Below, piece by piece: positions 33,246-45,173 of a stretch of 64,000 nucleotides of DNA. The stretch lies in contig JAGMWG010000003.1 in NCBI GenBank assembly GCA_020744225.1, positions 2,436,935 to 2,500,934 of the forward strand. The letters are read 5' to 3'. The notes under the pieces were generated by a model. The model searched no databases, was not told the DNA's origin, and saw only the letters and a list, made by a program, of their open reading frames with translations. The position numbers and the translations under genes were made by a program. This stretch comes from Paraphoma chrysanthemicola (taxonomy: Eukaryota; Ascomycota; Dothideomycetes; Pleosporales; Phaeosphaeriaceae). Numbering within the stretch: position 1 is the stretch's first letter; each line of letters starts with the position of its first letter.

Positions 33246-35443
33246 ATGGCTGGAGGCCCAGCGCCGGTTCGGGTTGCCCATCGCACACGGTCTCGATCGG
33301 GATGGTAAGCTTCAAGGGCCTCTCCTGTCGCACTCGCAGCGCAGCGCTAAGAATGCAAACCCAAGCCTGTGCTGTCGTCGCAGAAGGAGGAAATGTGCGC
33401 CCGCCCCCAAACCCCGCAAAGTTTCGCTGCAGCTGACCCGGCCCACCATAGGCGATGGCGCCCAACCGCAGTGCCGGAACTGTCGCGAGCGCGGTGAGGA
33501 GTGTCGCTGGGGTCTGAAGGCGTCGTTTCACCCGTCCAGGTCGCTCCAGCTCTCCAGTCAAGATCGCGCCGCCCTGCTGGCTGTTGAGGAGGAGCGACAC
33601 TTACCCGTCCACAGCGTCCAGATTGTCGACGACACGCATCAGGTTGAGCGCGAATATCGCTGCCATCAGCGCTTATGGCCACCCGCACCTGTCGCGAGGG
33701 TGGACGTGGACGTGGACGTTGACGTTGAGGCTAGTACTGGAGGCTTGGAGCTCACTCTGCCAGGTTTGGCCGTCTCAGAGGGGAGCGGTCTCCACATCGC
33801 CGCCGACTCCATCGCAACGGCGCAAGGCGGCCCTCTTGCCGACCATGGGCCATCTTTTCACAGTGCAACTCCGTCTTCAGTTCGGCTTCGTCAATCACAT
33901 GAGGACATCGCCTCCTCAACGAGCCCGTACGTCCCACCCTTCTCGCTTGGCCAAGCCGTCTCGCTCAACGCATCGCCCCTACCCGAGCCAGACCTGCCTG
34001 TGTCTACAGTAGAACAGGCCCGGCTCATTTCGGCCTATCTGCGAGAAACGGGGACCTGGTGTGAAACGACGGATTCAGACATGCACTTCACCCAGTCCAG
34101 CGTCCATGAGATAATGGAGAACAAAGCATTTGCAGCCGCGGCCATGGCCCTTGCATCCCGCCAGCTCGATGCCCTGAGGCATCGCCAGCGGCAGGTAACG
34201 CTTGGACTCTACCAGCACGCCATCCAGCTACTCATTCATCACGATCCTTCTCAAGCCGATGCAGTTATATTGGCCACTTGTACTTTGCTTTGCGTCTACG
34301 AAATGATGGCGTCTGATGTTGGCGAGTGGAGGCGCCATCTCAAGGTTGGTCTCTCGAAACGTTAGCCGGTTGCCGATAGTGACTTCTCTCTTTGGCAGGG
34401 CTGCGCAGGGCTTCTGGGCACCAAAAAGTGGAATGGTTCCAGTAAAGGCATCGTAAACGCTTGCTTCTGGGCTTTCGCACGTATAGGTAGGTGTTGCTCA
34501 CGTGACTTGATGTGCGCCTGCTCATGCCTTTTCAGACGTATGGGCGGCCTTCATGATTGGAGAGGAAACGCTGATGCCAACCGACTATTGGGTGGATGAC
34601 AGCACCGTGCACTCGGTTGCCGCGACTGGAACGATTGATGCCTACTGTAATCTCGCCACGCTCATCTTCGCCAAGATAGCGAACTTCATCGCGGAGAGTC
34701 GCAAACGATCGACACGTTCGGTTGATCAGGCGTCGACGACCAATGGTTTGTGGCGTGAATTACAAGATTGGCGCGCTTACCGCCCTAAGCAAGTTCTTCC
34801 ACTCCTTAGATCTGAGGCAGCTCAGAACAGCCCCTTCCAGACCATTCTATACACCCACTCCTCATCGAGTAAGGCAAAACCATTGTCTGGTTGACACTGT
34901 ACTTACTGTTTTCTTCAGTTTGTGGTAACACGTTTTACCACTCCGGGTCAATCCTTCTATTACAAACAGGGAACGTTAGGCAAGATAGGACATGCGTAGA
35001 TACAGATCAGGTAGATGGCTCTCCACCGGGATAACATCGTACACTACGCGATGCTGACACCGAAACTCCAGTATAACCCAGTCTGGCACGCCAAGGAGCT
35101 TGGTGGAATCAGTGTATCCAACCCGTCGCAGTATGTCCAGCGCCTCCCGTTCGAAGCTATAGCCTCGACACCGATCATATAGAAACTGCTGACAAGCTTC
35201 CAAAGTGCCAATTGGGTCAATCAGTTGCAGCCGCTTTACCTTGCTGGCAAGGTGTTCTGTGATGGTTCGGCTAAGCGACACAGTGTCTCGTCGCGGATGG
35301 GTGAAGATGAAGCCTCAGCTGACGACGAGTATCCGGCGGAGAAAATTGCTCTCTTGAAGCACTTGGCAAAGATTGAACGGGAAACTGGTTGGAATACTTC
35401 TAGTAGAGCATCAGATCTTAGAAAACTCTGGGGAATCGAATAA
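33246..35443 (+). CDS. Zn2Cys6 transcription factor
   Basis: Seven exons: 33246-33304, 33366-34344, 34399-34486, 34536-34868, 34919-35010, 35072-35130, 35206-35443; 615 aa in a single frame. Splicing the first 61-nt intron creates the binuclear zinc cluster: C20-x2-C23-x6-C30 (CLCCRRRRRKC), then C56-x2-C59-x6-C66 (CRNCRERGEEC). The loop between the halves is about 25 residues, longer than usual. Next come an Asp/Val repeat (VDVDVDVDVE) and a regulatory domain of the fungal-specific (DUF3468-like) kind: TLLCVYEMMASDVGEWRRHLKGCAGLL, SPFQTILY, FYHSGSILLLQT, NPVWHAKELGGISVSN, NWVNQLQPLYLAGKVF, ending ERETGWNTSSRASDLRKLWGIE. Each intron removes either a stop or a frame change, which supports the model. 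Nuclear; target genes unknown, neighbours most likely. Confidence 0.85.
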
Positions 35444-35635
35444 TACAACTGACCCACCATTTCCATACATCTCTCAAAATATGGATTCACTGTTTTTCTA
35501 CAGCCCGACGTCACACCCGAAACAAGCAATGTTCGTATTGACCATCATTCTCCGCAACCATTCTTCCGCCGCGTACATCAACGGCCCTAGCCACGACCAC
35601 ACGCCTCGTCAGACGCAAACTGAGTTAATTCCTGC

Positions 35636-37307
35636 TCATGCCTTGTCACTGGTAATAACGCGGACCTCCTGGTTATCGCTGCTCTTCTCTGACACAATAT
35701 GTGTGTTGTCGTGGTTCGCGTCCATCTCTCTTGCCATCTTCGCAGCGACATGCACTGGGTTGCCACCTTGCGAAAAGATGTAATCAATGTCTTCGAGGCG
35801 GAAGTTGCTCGTCTCGGGGTAGAAGAAGTAGAACGTTGGGACAAACAGCAGGTTGGTGGCCATGAAGATCAAGTACGCCTTCCACTGCAGTCTGTTGATG
35901 ATGACGGGAGTGATCATGACAACGGTGAAGTTCCAGAGCCAGTTGGAGCTGATTCCCACGGCGGTACCCTTGGTACGGGCCTCAAGCGGCAGGATTTCAG
36001 GGACGTAGACCCACGGCACGCAGTTAACGGTCATGCCGAAGATCAGCATATATAGGAAGAAGAAGGTAACGGAAGCGGAGGCGTAGGCGTGTCCGTTGGC
36101 AGAGGTAGCCTGGGAGAGAAGCGCGGAGATCATCAACATGCAGATGCCGAGACCAAAGCAGCCCCACATCATGGTCTTGCGGCGGCCCATGCGGTCGAGT
36201 GCGAATGAGGGCAGGATAGATCCGAACATGAACATCATGTTGATGCAACCGCCAAGAATCTGCGCCATGTGAGGAGTCATGCCGACGTTCTGGACCAGCA
36301 CCGAGGGAATGTAGTAGACGACGAGGTTGATGCCACCTGCTTGGTTCATAAACTGAACTCCCCAGGCCAGGAGCACACGGTATCCAGTCTTGACGCCGTC
36401 GTTTTTGAATATGGCGAGGAAAGACTTGGACCTGTTGGCCGACTCCTCGAGCTCGATGGCCTGGATAATGGCGTTCTTCTCCTGCACAATGTAGACGTCC
36501 GTCGGCTCCTTGTCGTACACAGCACAGAGCACTTCCATGGCTTCGGCCTCGCGTCCGTGGTTGTACAGCCAGCGGGGAGACTCTGGCAGTGCGAAGACGA
36601 GGACAATGACGATGAAAGCGAAGACCATCTGGAAGGCGATTGGAAGGCGCCATGCAACGGCACCTCCAACAAAGGACATGCCGAAGTCGAACCAGTATGC
36701 AATGACGATCCCGACACCGACGAAAAGCACCTCAGCTGAGACCAGACGTCCACGAGTCTTGCGGTCGCAGAGCTCTGCTTGGTACCTGGTTCGGCGCGAT
36801 TAGCACAAGTTCTTACAGATTTGGTGGGACAAGGCCCGGACGCAAGCACTTACATGGGGACAGTCGAAGTCTTGAGGCCAGTTCCGAATCCAGTGACGAC
36901 ACGGCCAATGACCAAGTGGGGAACATTGAAGGCCGTGGTTTGCAGAGTGGCGCCGACCAAAACGAACCCCATTGCGAGCCAGATGGTCTTGCGGCGGCCG
37001 AGGTACTCGCCCATGAAGAAGTTCACTGATCGAGTATTAGCCCCTGCAGGAATTTTCAAAAAAAAAACCACATAGCATCCTGCTCCATGTACTTACAGAC
37101 GCAACCAGCCAGACAACCCAGGTTGTAGCAGCTGACAATGATGCCCGTCCTGGAGTCGGACGGGTATTCAAACTGATTGAGCCAATCTTTGTTCTGTAGG
37201 ATACCGCCAAACACGCCCTGATCGTAGCCAAAGAGCACAAAGGCAATCAGGCAGCATACTGTGACGCCAGCCTGGAGCGATTTGCCTCTTCCGAGCCAGG
37301 AACGCAT
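35636..37307 (-). CDS. MFS sugar/polyol permease
   Basis: Exons on the minus strand: 37307-37097, 37025-36854, 36785-35636; 510 aa. Sugar-porter motifs: FVLFGYDQGVFGGIL, EYLGRRKTIW, VIGRVVTGFGTGLKTSTVPMYQAEL, PESPRWLYNHGREAEA, NQAGGINLVVYYIPSVL, DRMGRRKTMMWG, VPWVYVPEILPLEARTKG, PETSNFRLEDIDYIF. Twelve membrane segments; substrate probably a hexose, pentose, lactose or polyol. The start is the ATG of MRSWLGRG; the frame is open upstream only from a TTG. It shares a 667-bp divergent promoter with the polyol dehydrogenase, which fits uptake plus first oxidation step. Confidence 0.9.
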
Positions 37308-37974
37308 GATTGATGGTCGTTCTGGAAGCTGCGAGGGAGATGTGGGAACGACAGAGAGACGAGGGTTGTACAACGAGATGGAAGATTCAAAGGCGAGATG
37401 CTTGCTCGAGATGCAGCTGCTTCGTTCATATCAAACGGCGAATCGAATAAGTTTATATGTTGGGGCATGGGGTCGTAGATGGGTTTGCCCAGGCGTGTGG
37501 AGATAATCGTTCTAAAGCGGAAAGCATAGCCTCAGATGCACTTTAACGCACGTGGCGCTGTGGACACATGGCGGGGTACGATCCGGGGCAGAACCTGGGG
37601 TTTCACATGGATGGCGGCCCCGCACCCCAAGGGCTCGGATTTCTGCATGTGGTAGCGCGCACACGCTTGCGCGTGCGCTTGACTCGCGCTAGGAAGGGTT
37701 TCAGCCGAAGTCAGGCGTCCAGTGGCACGGAAGACTGTATGCAGCAGCGCGTGCGCTTATGCTGGCGCTTGCGCTTACCACGCGCTTTGTTGAGCTGCAA
37801 GGTTGTCTGAGGAGCAGGTGGCTGCTGCCCACAAGTTTCGTGGGTAGAGCTTCGAGACTGCAGACGACGAACATTGCTGTGCGTCTCGGGGGTCCCAAGT
37901 CAACAATCCATTTGTCTTGCTGGTCTCACCCCTCCCTTGTATCTTCGCAGCATCGCCGCCAAAACTCTCATATC
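37308..37974. promoter_or_regulatory. Divergent promoter, permease / polyol dehydrogenase
   Basis: 667 bp between the two start codons. It contains motifs fitting the CreA carbon-repressor consensus SYGGRG: gcgggg at 37571-37576 and its complement ccccgc at 37618-37623. A similar pair lies in the 44.5-kb divergent promoter. The motif is short and occurs by chance, so this is only suggestive. Confidence 0.3.
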
Positions 37975-39188
37975 ATGACATCTGCAAGCAGTCTGGCAGC
38001 GATGAAAAACCCGTCCCTCGTGGTCACGGCGGATCACAACATCAGAATGGAAGAAGCACCCGTGAACGAGCCCGGTGCTGGACAAGTCCTGCTTCACGTT
38101 CGGACAACGGGCATCTGCGGATCAGATGTGCACTTCTGGCGCCACGGTCGCATCGGAGATCTTACTGTAGACGGGGATTGTATTCTAGGCCACGAAGCCT
38201 CGGGAGACATTGTCAAGCTGGGCCCCGGCGTCACTGACTTGGTAGTGGGTGAGTACAAGACCCCACACACACACACCGCCAAACATGTTCTGAAACTCGA
38301 AATCTGACTCGATTGATAGGCGATCGCGTAGCTGTCGAGCCTGGCGTGCCATGTGGACAATGTTTTCTCTGCATCCAGGGACGCTACAATCTGTGCGACG
38401 ACGTTGCTTTCGCCGGCGTGTATCCGCACCACGGCAGCATCCAACGCTTCAAAGTCCATGCCGCGCGTTTCGTCTACAAGCTGCCAGCCTCAGTAACACA
38501 TCGGACGTCTGCGCTGCTGGAGCCGCTTTCTGTGGCTATGCACGCCCTGCGCGTCACGCCCATTAACGTTGGGACGCCCGTGGCTATCTTCGGCGCGGGC
38601 CCGATTGGCCTGCTCACCATGGCGATTGCGCGCGCGTCAGGCGCACATCCGATTGTCATTACGGATGTGGATGCGGGGCGGCTCGAGTTTGCAAAGGCCT
38701 TTGAGCCGCGCTGTCTGACGCACCGAGTGGACATTAGCAAAACTGCTAGAGAGTCGGCGGATGCGGTGCAGAAGCTGTTTACCGACGGCGAGGATGCAAA
38801 GCAGGAGCATAGAATGCCCGAGCTTGTGCTGGAGTGTACGGGTATTGAGTCGTCGATTGTGACGGCTGCGTATACGGTTCGCCGTGGCGGAAGGATCAAC
38901 TTCGTTGGCGTATCGTCTAGGCCGACGGTCAACAATCTTCCATTTATGCATCTTTCGCTTGCCGAGGTGCAGCTGCGTTTCATTAACAGATATCATGGGA
39001 CGTGGGGTGCGGGGCTTGCAGCGCTTGAAGGCGGGCTGATCAATACAGCGAAGCTCGACCAGTTGGTGACGCATGAGTTCAAGCTCGAAAGCGCGGTCGA
39101 GGCAATGAAGACGGTAGCTGAAGGACCGGCGAGGGAGGAGAATGTGGTGAAGGTGCAGATCATCGATGATGAGCTGGTTCGTGTGTAA
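37975..39188 (+). CDS. Zinc polyol dehydrogenase (L-arabinitol/xylitol/sorbitol type)
   Basis: Two exons, 37975-38248 and 38320-39188 (71-nt intron), 380 aa. Medium-chain zinc dehydrogenase: catalytic-zinc ligands in GICGSDVHFW and GHEASGDI, structural-zinc series C-x2-C-x2-C-x7-C (CGQCFLCIQGRYNLC), ALLEPLSVAMHAL, Rossmann turn VAIFGAGPIGLLTMAIARASGA followed by an Asp (ITDVD) indicating NAD preference. It resembles fungal L-arabinitol-4-dehydrogenase and xylitol/sorbitol dehydrogenases, which oxidise polyols to ketoses (for example xylitol to D-xylulose). The closest substrate cannot be set by eye. The intact copy has a truncated twin at 13.2 kb that includes its leader. The C-terminus (DELVRV) has no peroxisomal signal. 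Confidence 0.88.
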
Positions 39189-39539
39189 AATGAAGGAGTG
39201 TGTTACTGGGCCTTCAGAGTTGCAAGTTGATGACGAGATCTCGCTCCACCACGACTTGTCGTGCTCCCATTGCTCGTAGGGAAATCGAAGACACGATGAA
39301 CCTACATTTCTCCTACACTCATGTTCTCATCGTAAATTAGTGTGGGCAGATATTGACTGGTTTCTCGAGAGCGTGTAGCTAAAAAAAAGGTGCAAAACTA
39401 AAGTGGTTGTTGCTCAAATCCTCATGAAAATGTTTGATTCACACTAAAGACATGCATGGTACTTATCAATCGAGGTAAGAAGCGGGTAGAGTCATAGTGA
39501 AACGCTTTCTAATACAGCAACTAACCACACGCGCTTGAA
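39189..39539. other. Intergenic between convergent genes
   Basis: Short spacer between convergent stops; nothing else seen. Confidence 0.45.
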
Positions 39540-40946
39540 TTATTTGACAAGGCGGGTTCCTATCGACTTTTGAACAGCCGGAGTGGCGAAAAACTCTCTC
39601 ATGTCCTTGAGGAACGCATCGGGACGCTCTAGCGTAGAAAAATGTCCACCGCGGTGATACTCCCTCCAGAAGACAACATTCGCTGCTTGCCCAGCCCAGT
39701 CCTGGGGACACTAAATGTCACAGTCAGTAATCGTAGTACAAAAGAGTGCTCGGATGCTTACATGGAGCTGTTCCTTCGCGTACATGCTCACGCCTGTTGG
39801 GACAGCCACGTAGGTTTCGAACGTCTTTTCAGCCTCGCGCTCGCCGCGGCCGAAGGCCTCTCGGTAGAACCTTAAGCCAGGAGTTGCGCCCTGAATCCAG
39901 TGCATCATTACTAGCGTGATAGTGTCTTCGTGGGAAAATGCTTCGCGGCAATCAACCCAGTCGTGGAATTTCTCCACGAACCAAGCCAGCAGTCCGAGAG
40001 GAGAGTCACCCAGCGCGAACCCCAACGTCTGCGGCCGCGTCTTTTGCTGTTCGAGGTAGCCGCTCTGATCTATCTCGAAGTTCCGTCGTATCTCCAAGGC
40101 CTCTTTCTCAAACCGAGAATACAGAACGCTGCTAAGCTTCCAGCGAACATACGCCAGCGGCGCTTTCCATAGCGTTGGCGGCGGAACAGGGAACATGTTG
40201 AGATGTTGCGCGACGACGGAGTCGGGATATTGGATAGCGACAGAGCGTGTGATGAAGGAACCAAAGTCGCCTCCTTGGGTGGCAAACCACGGATAGCCAA
40301 GCACTTCGGTCATGAGGATGTGATAGGCACGGGCGACGGTATCGGGGCCAACACCAGACCTGGCAGGCTCAGGAGAGAAGCCGAACCCAGGTATGGAAGG
40401 GGCCACAAAGTGGAAAGTCTGCGCGTTCTTGTCTTTTGGACTACTAAGCTCTTGGGCCACCTTGGCGGCCTCGACGAATGAGCCAGGCCAGCCATGAGAG
40501 AAGAGCAAAGGAATTGCTGTTTTACTCGAGGATCGCGCGTGGGTGAAATGTAGAACGAGCGGCCCATAGCCGGGTACATTCAATTTGACGAGGAAATGGT
40601 TGAAGATGCTGTTTAGTTCGTTCTGCAAGAGTCAGCTCTCCTCTTGGCTTTGGGGCTGGAAATTCTGCAATCTCATGCCCCATTCTGCGGACCTCGTCTT
40701 CCAACTTACCTCCTTCTTCTCCCAGTCATAGCAGTTCAGCCAGTACTCGGCCAGTTCGCGCACCACCACGACCTTTGCACCTTGCGACCAGTCATCTTCG
40801 CCAAAGTCGGTCTGCTCTTCAGGATACCGGGCCAAAGCAAGCTTTTGCTTGGTGACGTCTAGAAGCTCTCTGTCGACTTTGAGACTGAACGGAACCGGTT
40901 TGTTGAACTTGAGGCCTTCGGTATCAATCGGCAAATGGAGCAACAT
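39540..40946 (-). CDS. Epoxide hydrolase (EHN-type alpha/beta hydrolase)
   Basis: Exons on the minus strand: 40946-40710, 40622-39762, 39710-39540; introns 87 and 51 nt; 422 aa. The N-terminal part (FSLKVDRELLDVTKQKLALARYP, DDWSQGAKVVVVRELAEYW) is the epoxide-hydrolase N-terminal domain. The alpha/beta-hydrolase core shows the oxyanion motif HGWPGS (122-126), nucleophile elbow QGGDFGSF (Asp 198) and catalytic His in HRGGHF (His 389). It hydrates epoxides to diols; microsomal-type homologues detoxify or tailor metabolites. An extra 5' exon is possible: ATG 41077 followed by a GTAAGT donor and an acceptor just before 40964 would keep the frame and add about 15 residues, so the start is less certain than the rest. 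Confidence 0.87.
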
Positions 40947-42038
40947 CGCGTTCGCAGCCGAATTTCTGAATTCGCAGACTGACGGTGTGATGTGAACGAC
41001 AATGAAGGCGAAAGCTCGACACGGGAATCGTGGTCAGCTGCAACAGGCGCACAACGGCCGTACTTACAGTGCGCAGAGTACAAGATGCGTCATTCTGGTA
41101 GCAGGGTATTAGAGGGGTATGTGCAGCCGCAGCGCAACGCGCTTACGAAAGACAATGCCGACCATCGCAAATGTTGGTCAAGAAAATCCGGCGGTTGCAG
41201 TTGCCAATTTATGATTTTTAACGCACGCGCCCCCATACTCTTTTCGGCGCGCCACCTTTTTGGGGATAATTGCCATTCGGCCCGACAATGACCCCGGAAT
41301 GTGAGGGCCAGTTCGATCTAGCCCCATGCTCCGCTCCTAGAACCAACGCCGGACAACGCGGTCAGCTCATGCTCTGATCTGTATGCAGAAGCCTTATGGT
41401 TTGAATTTGGCATCTCAGACGGGACGAGAGAAAATTACCCAGCCAGATACACCTAGAGTCACGGCCGGCTGTCAAGCGAGCGAGATAGTCTTTGCGAAGT
41501 CGCCTGTTTGCACTTATTCCTCGCGCTTTTTCCACATGGAGCCGATTCATATGAATGTCTAGGCCCGACTGCTGTGTTCCATATTATCATGCTCTCTGAT
41601 CTGTTGGCCTGGTAGCTTCCAGATGACAATCGATACAGTAGCAAAACGCAAGAGTCTGGAAGGGAGGTGTACCGCAACTAAACAGTGTCAAAAGAAGGCA
41701 GATGTAGCGAATTTAGTAGGCCGTAAGCATGCTAGCAAGGGGAGGAGGGTGGAAGGTTTGCGAGGGCGTGTGCAGAGAGGCAATGCAGGCGATGGGGCAA
41801 GAATGAACAGAACTTGCACCGGTAAGGTAGTCGTTGTACACGTAGGCGATGGCGAGGATTTGGATTGAGACTGCTACGTTGGACAACATTTTCCAACTTG
41901 TTGTAGCATTAATTTATCGGCATGTATAGGTACACACTTGCTTGTGAAGGACATTGTCGCATTTTGATTCTAGCCATGCTCCTCAATCATAACGCCCATG
42001 TAGCACTACACATCGCAAAAATACCACTCTTCCAACGC
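40947..42038. other. Intergenic
   Basis: Upstream of the epoxide hydrolase and downstream of dihydroxyacetone synthase. Small open frames (41459-41677, 41623-41868) carry no recognisable domain. Confidence 0.45.
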
Positions 42039-44366
42039 TTACAGATCAACAAACTCGCCGCGCAGAAGAGGATCACCGCGCACTTTCTGCAGGTAACCCT
42101 CGACTTTACTCACCAAACTCGGGACGTCAAAACCAAAGTACTTGTAAGCAGCCTTGCCAGGCAGACTGTGGCCAAAGCGCTTGATGCTAACGGCAGCATC
42201 GGCGTATCTCTCCCAGCCATTGGGCGCATACGGCTCAATAACAACAGCGGGAATATTGCGGTGTCTGCGAAGCGTGTCTCGCTTGTACTCGGTCGACTGA
42301 GCCTCGAACAAGCGCTGGCACGGGAAGCTGACGACACGCGCCTTGATGTTCTTCGCCTTGAGCTCTTTTGCCGCCTCCACGGCATGGCTCAGCTCAGCAC
42401 CAACACCGAGCAGCGTCACGTCAGCGTCCTCAATCTCCTGGATTATGTACGCGCCTTTGGCGACCAGGTCCCGCCGCGTTTGCTTCAGCTGAGGTAGCGT
42501 GTGTCGTGATGTCGAGATGATGGAGGGCGTGTTCTTCGCCTCAATGGCTGCGATCCATGCGCCTGCCGTCTCCTCGCTATCCGCTGGTCGGATGTACAAC
42601 AGGTTGGGCATTGCGCGGTATAGGTTGGCCAGCTCGATAGGCTGATGGGTCGGACCGTCCTCGCCCATGCCGATGGAATCGTGTGTTGCTGCGTGGATGA
42701 CCTGGAGGTGCTGCAGCGCACCCATGCGAACAGCTGGTGCAGCATAGAGGTAGAACATGAAGAAGGTAGACGTAACAGGTACAAATGTGTTGGGGCCATA
42801 AGCTGCGAGGCCGTTAGATATGGCGCACATGGCGTGTTCTCGCACACCGTAATGAATGTACCGGCCGCTGTAGTTGCCATTGATACCGCATGTCGTTTTG
42901 AGATCGGGCTAAGCGTAGTCAATGTACCGTCGTTGCACTCCCCTCTGTGCCACTTACATTTTGAAAGTCAACCTTGCCCTTCCAGATCATGTTGACTGAC
43001 GGTGACAGATCAGCTGTTCCGACCACAAAGTTGTTGATCTTCTCTGCGATTGGGTTGAAAACCAGACCGGAAGACTTCCTCGTCGCAGTGGCTGCATTGG
43101 GAAACGAGGTTGGAACCAGTTCCATCCAATTCTCAGGAAGACGGCCGTCCACTCGTCGTCGGAACTCTGCGCCTAGCTCTGGGTACATGGTCTCGTAGTC
43201 CTGCAGCTTCTTGTTCCACTCTTGCACCAGTGCCTCGCCCCTACCGGGGATGTCTTCGAAGAACTGGCGCACTTCATCGCTGACAACAAAGTGTTCTTCA
43301 GGGTTGAAGTCGTAGAGCTTCTTCATGTTGGCCACGTCACCGGCACCGAATGCTGCACCATGTGCAACTGCGTTTCCTGCGACAACGCTGCCGATACCGA
43401 TGACTGTTCGCACATTGATGAATGTGGGTTTGTCAGTCGCTGCTCGGGCTTTATTCAACGCCTCAACGAGGCCCTCGACGTCGAAGCACCCGTCTTCGAT
43501 GTCAATGACGTCCCAGCCACAAGCCCTCATCTTATTGTTGACGTCCTCGGTATTGGTGAGATCGACGCTGCCGTCGCAGGTAACCTGATTGTTATCGTAG
43601 ATGATGGTAAGGTTGTTCAGCTTGAGGTGGCCTGCAAAGGAGATTGCTTCCAACGCAACACCTTCCTGTAGACAGGCGTCTCCGATCATACACCATGTGT
43701 GATTTGAAACAAGATCAAAGTCCGACTTGTTGTAAATTGCTTGCAGGTTCTTGGTTGCCATTGCTAGACCGACCGCGTTCGCAACGCCCTGTCCGAGCGG
43801 GCCGGTTGTAACCTCGATACCCTCATGCTCGATCTCGGGGTGACCAGGGCACAGCGCATCGATGCGGTCGGAGTGGTATGACTTTAATTGCTCGAGCGTC
43901 ATGGCCTTGTAGCCTGTGAGATGCAGGAAGGTGTACTGGAAGAGACATGTGTGGCCTGCGTTGCATTAGTCTATACTTCTTGTTTTCAATGCCAAAGGCT
44001 AGAAGTCTTACCATTTGACAGAACGAAGCGATCACGATTGAAGTAGTTTGGAGTGTGTGGCGCATACCGCATCACGTACTTCCAGAGCGAAACTCCAATA
44101 GCCGCCATGCCAATGGCTCCGCTACTCTGTTGTTAGTTCCTCAACTTTCCTCAACAGCTACAAACTTACCCTGGGTGGCCCCCATTGAACTGCTGACATA
44201 GGTCTGCAATCAACAACCTAAAGCTCTTTAACACATGGTCTTGCTCCTTCGACAACCTTTGCACTGCCGACTTCTCCAACTTCTCTTCTTCCTTTAGCCC
44301 CTTAACGACGCTCTTGCCGTACTCGGTTGCGCCGTTTACTTGCGGAGTGTTCTGTTTACTAGGCAT
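42039..44366 (-). CDS. Dihydroxyacetone synthase (formaldehyde transketolase)
   Basis: Exons on the minus strand: 44366-44170, 44124-44012, 43955-42958, 42908-42039; introns 45, 56 and 49 nt; 725 aa. Thiamine-diphosphate transketolase fold: FNGGHPGSGAIGMAAIG, NRDRFVLSNGHTCLFQYTFLHLTGY, EVTTGPLGQG, the TPP/Mg motif GDACLQEG...IIYDNNQ, then the pyrimidine domain (YIHYGVREHAM, FFMFYLYAAPAVRMGAL, THDSIGMGEDGPTHQPIE) and transketolase C domain. CLFQY, SYHSDRIDALCPGHPEIE and GDACLQEG fit the dihydroxyacetone-synthase branch better than ordinary transketolase. Reaction: xylulose-5-phosphate + formaldehyde to dihydroxyacetone + glyceraldehyde-3-phosphate. Methylotrophic yeast enzymes end in a peroxisomal signal; this one ends EFVDL, so a cytosolic location is predicted. 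Divergent from dihydroxyacetone kinase. Confidence 0.88.
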
Positions 44367-45173
44367 GTTTGCAAATGTGTTGAGCTATGGTGAAAAGAAG
44401 GGAGGAAGACCTGAAAGAAAGGACAAAAAGGATGTCTTGAAATACTACTGCATCGCTGCGAAAGGATATACATAGGTCCTGTTCAAGACCAACGCGCTGC
44501 ACTATCCCGTCAGGCAATCCGACGCGTTGCGCATAACACCCGCATGATGTCTTTGGTCCCCGCTCAACCCCACCACGGCAATGTCTGAAAATGGGAAGCA
44601 CAAACATCAGCCCTTCGTTCCGGACATTTCCACAACCACTACGCGCCGCGACTTACCATTGTTAGGTCTGGAACTGGAGGAAGTGGTCCACATGAGCAAC
44701 TGCGGCGTGCACGGTAACACAATTATCCGAGCTTGGGCTATGCGAAGCGCAACCGGCGCTACCGATTGCCAACTTGGAAGATGTCAGCTGCCGAGCACAC
44801 GCCTTTTGGAATTTTGCGCCACCCGCTGCGCTAGTACTGCACTTTCCTTGTTGGACTGTTACCTGCGGCTACGGTTGGTAAGCGGCAGAGCCGGCTAATT
44901 ACCCCTTTTAAGGCAATCCGGCCACGCGGGGCTGGCCCAGAGAACATCTTGACGAATTGGGTGTATGTTTGCGCGCCTGGCCAACCTCATGCATCTAATT
45001 CTAGGTCGGCTTGGACAGAGCATCGAGGACATAGGCCGTTCTACTCTTGCTGTTGAAATGCACTTCTCGTTCTTCAAGAAAGCGTTGACACCCCATCATC
45101 ACGGACAATCTATCGTTCAATTCCACAACTCCGCTAATTTGACATTCTCCGCGCGCTCAGTGCTTCTTGCAAA
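44367..45173. promoter_or_regulatory. Divergent promoter, dihydroxyacetone synthase / kinase
   Basis: 807 bp separates the two start codons. Complement-strand CreA-like motifs ccccgc (44558-44563) and ccccac (44568-44573) sit 5 bp apart, about 190 bp before the synthase ATG. Co-regulation is inferred from the shared promoter and the consecutive reactions. Confidence 0.35.

Noticed and set aside
41922..42497. 191-codon plus-strand frame over dihydroxyacetone synthase
   Set aside because: Antisense to the transketolase C-terminal exon with clear motifs; a shadow.
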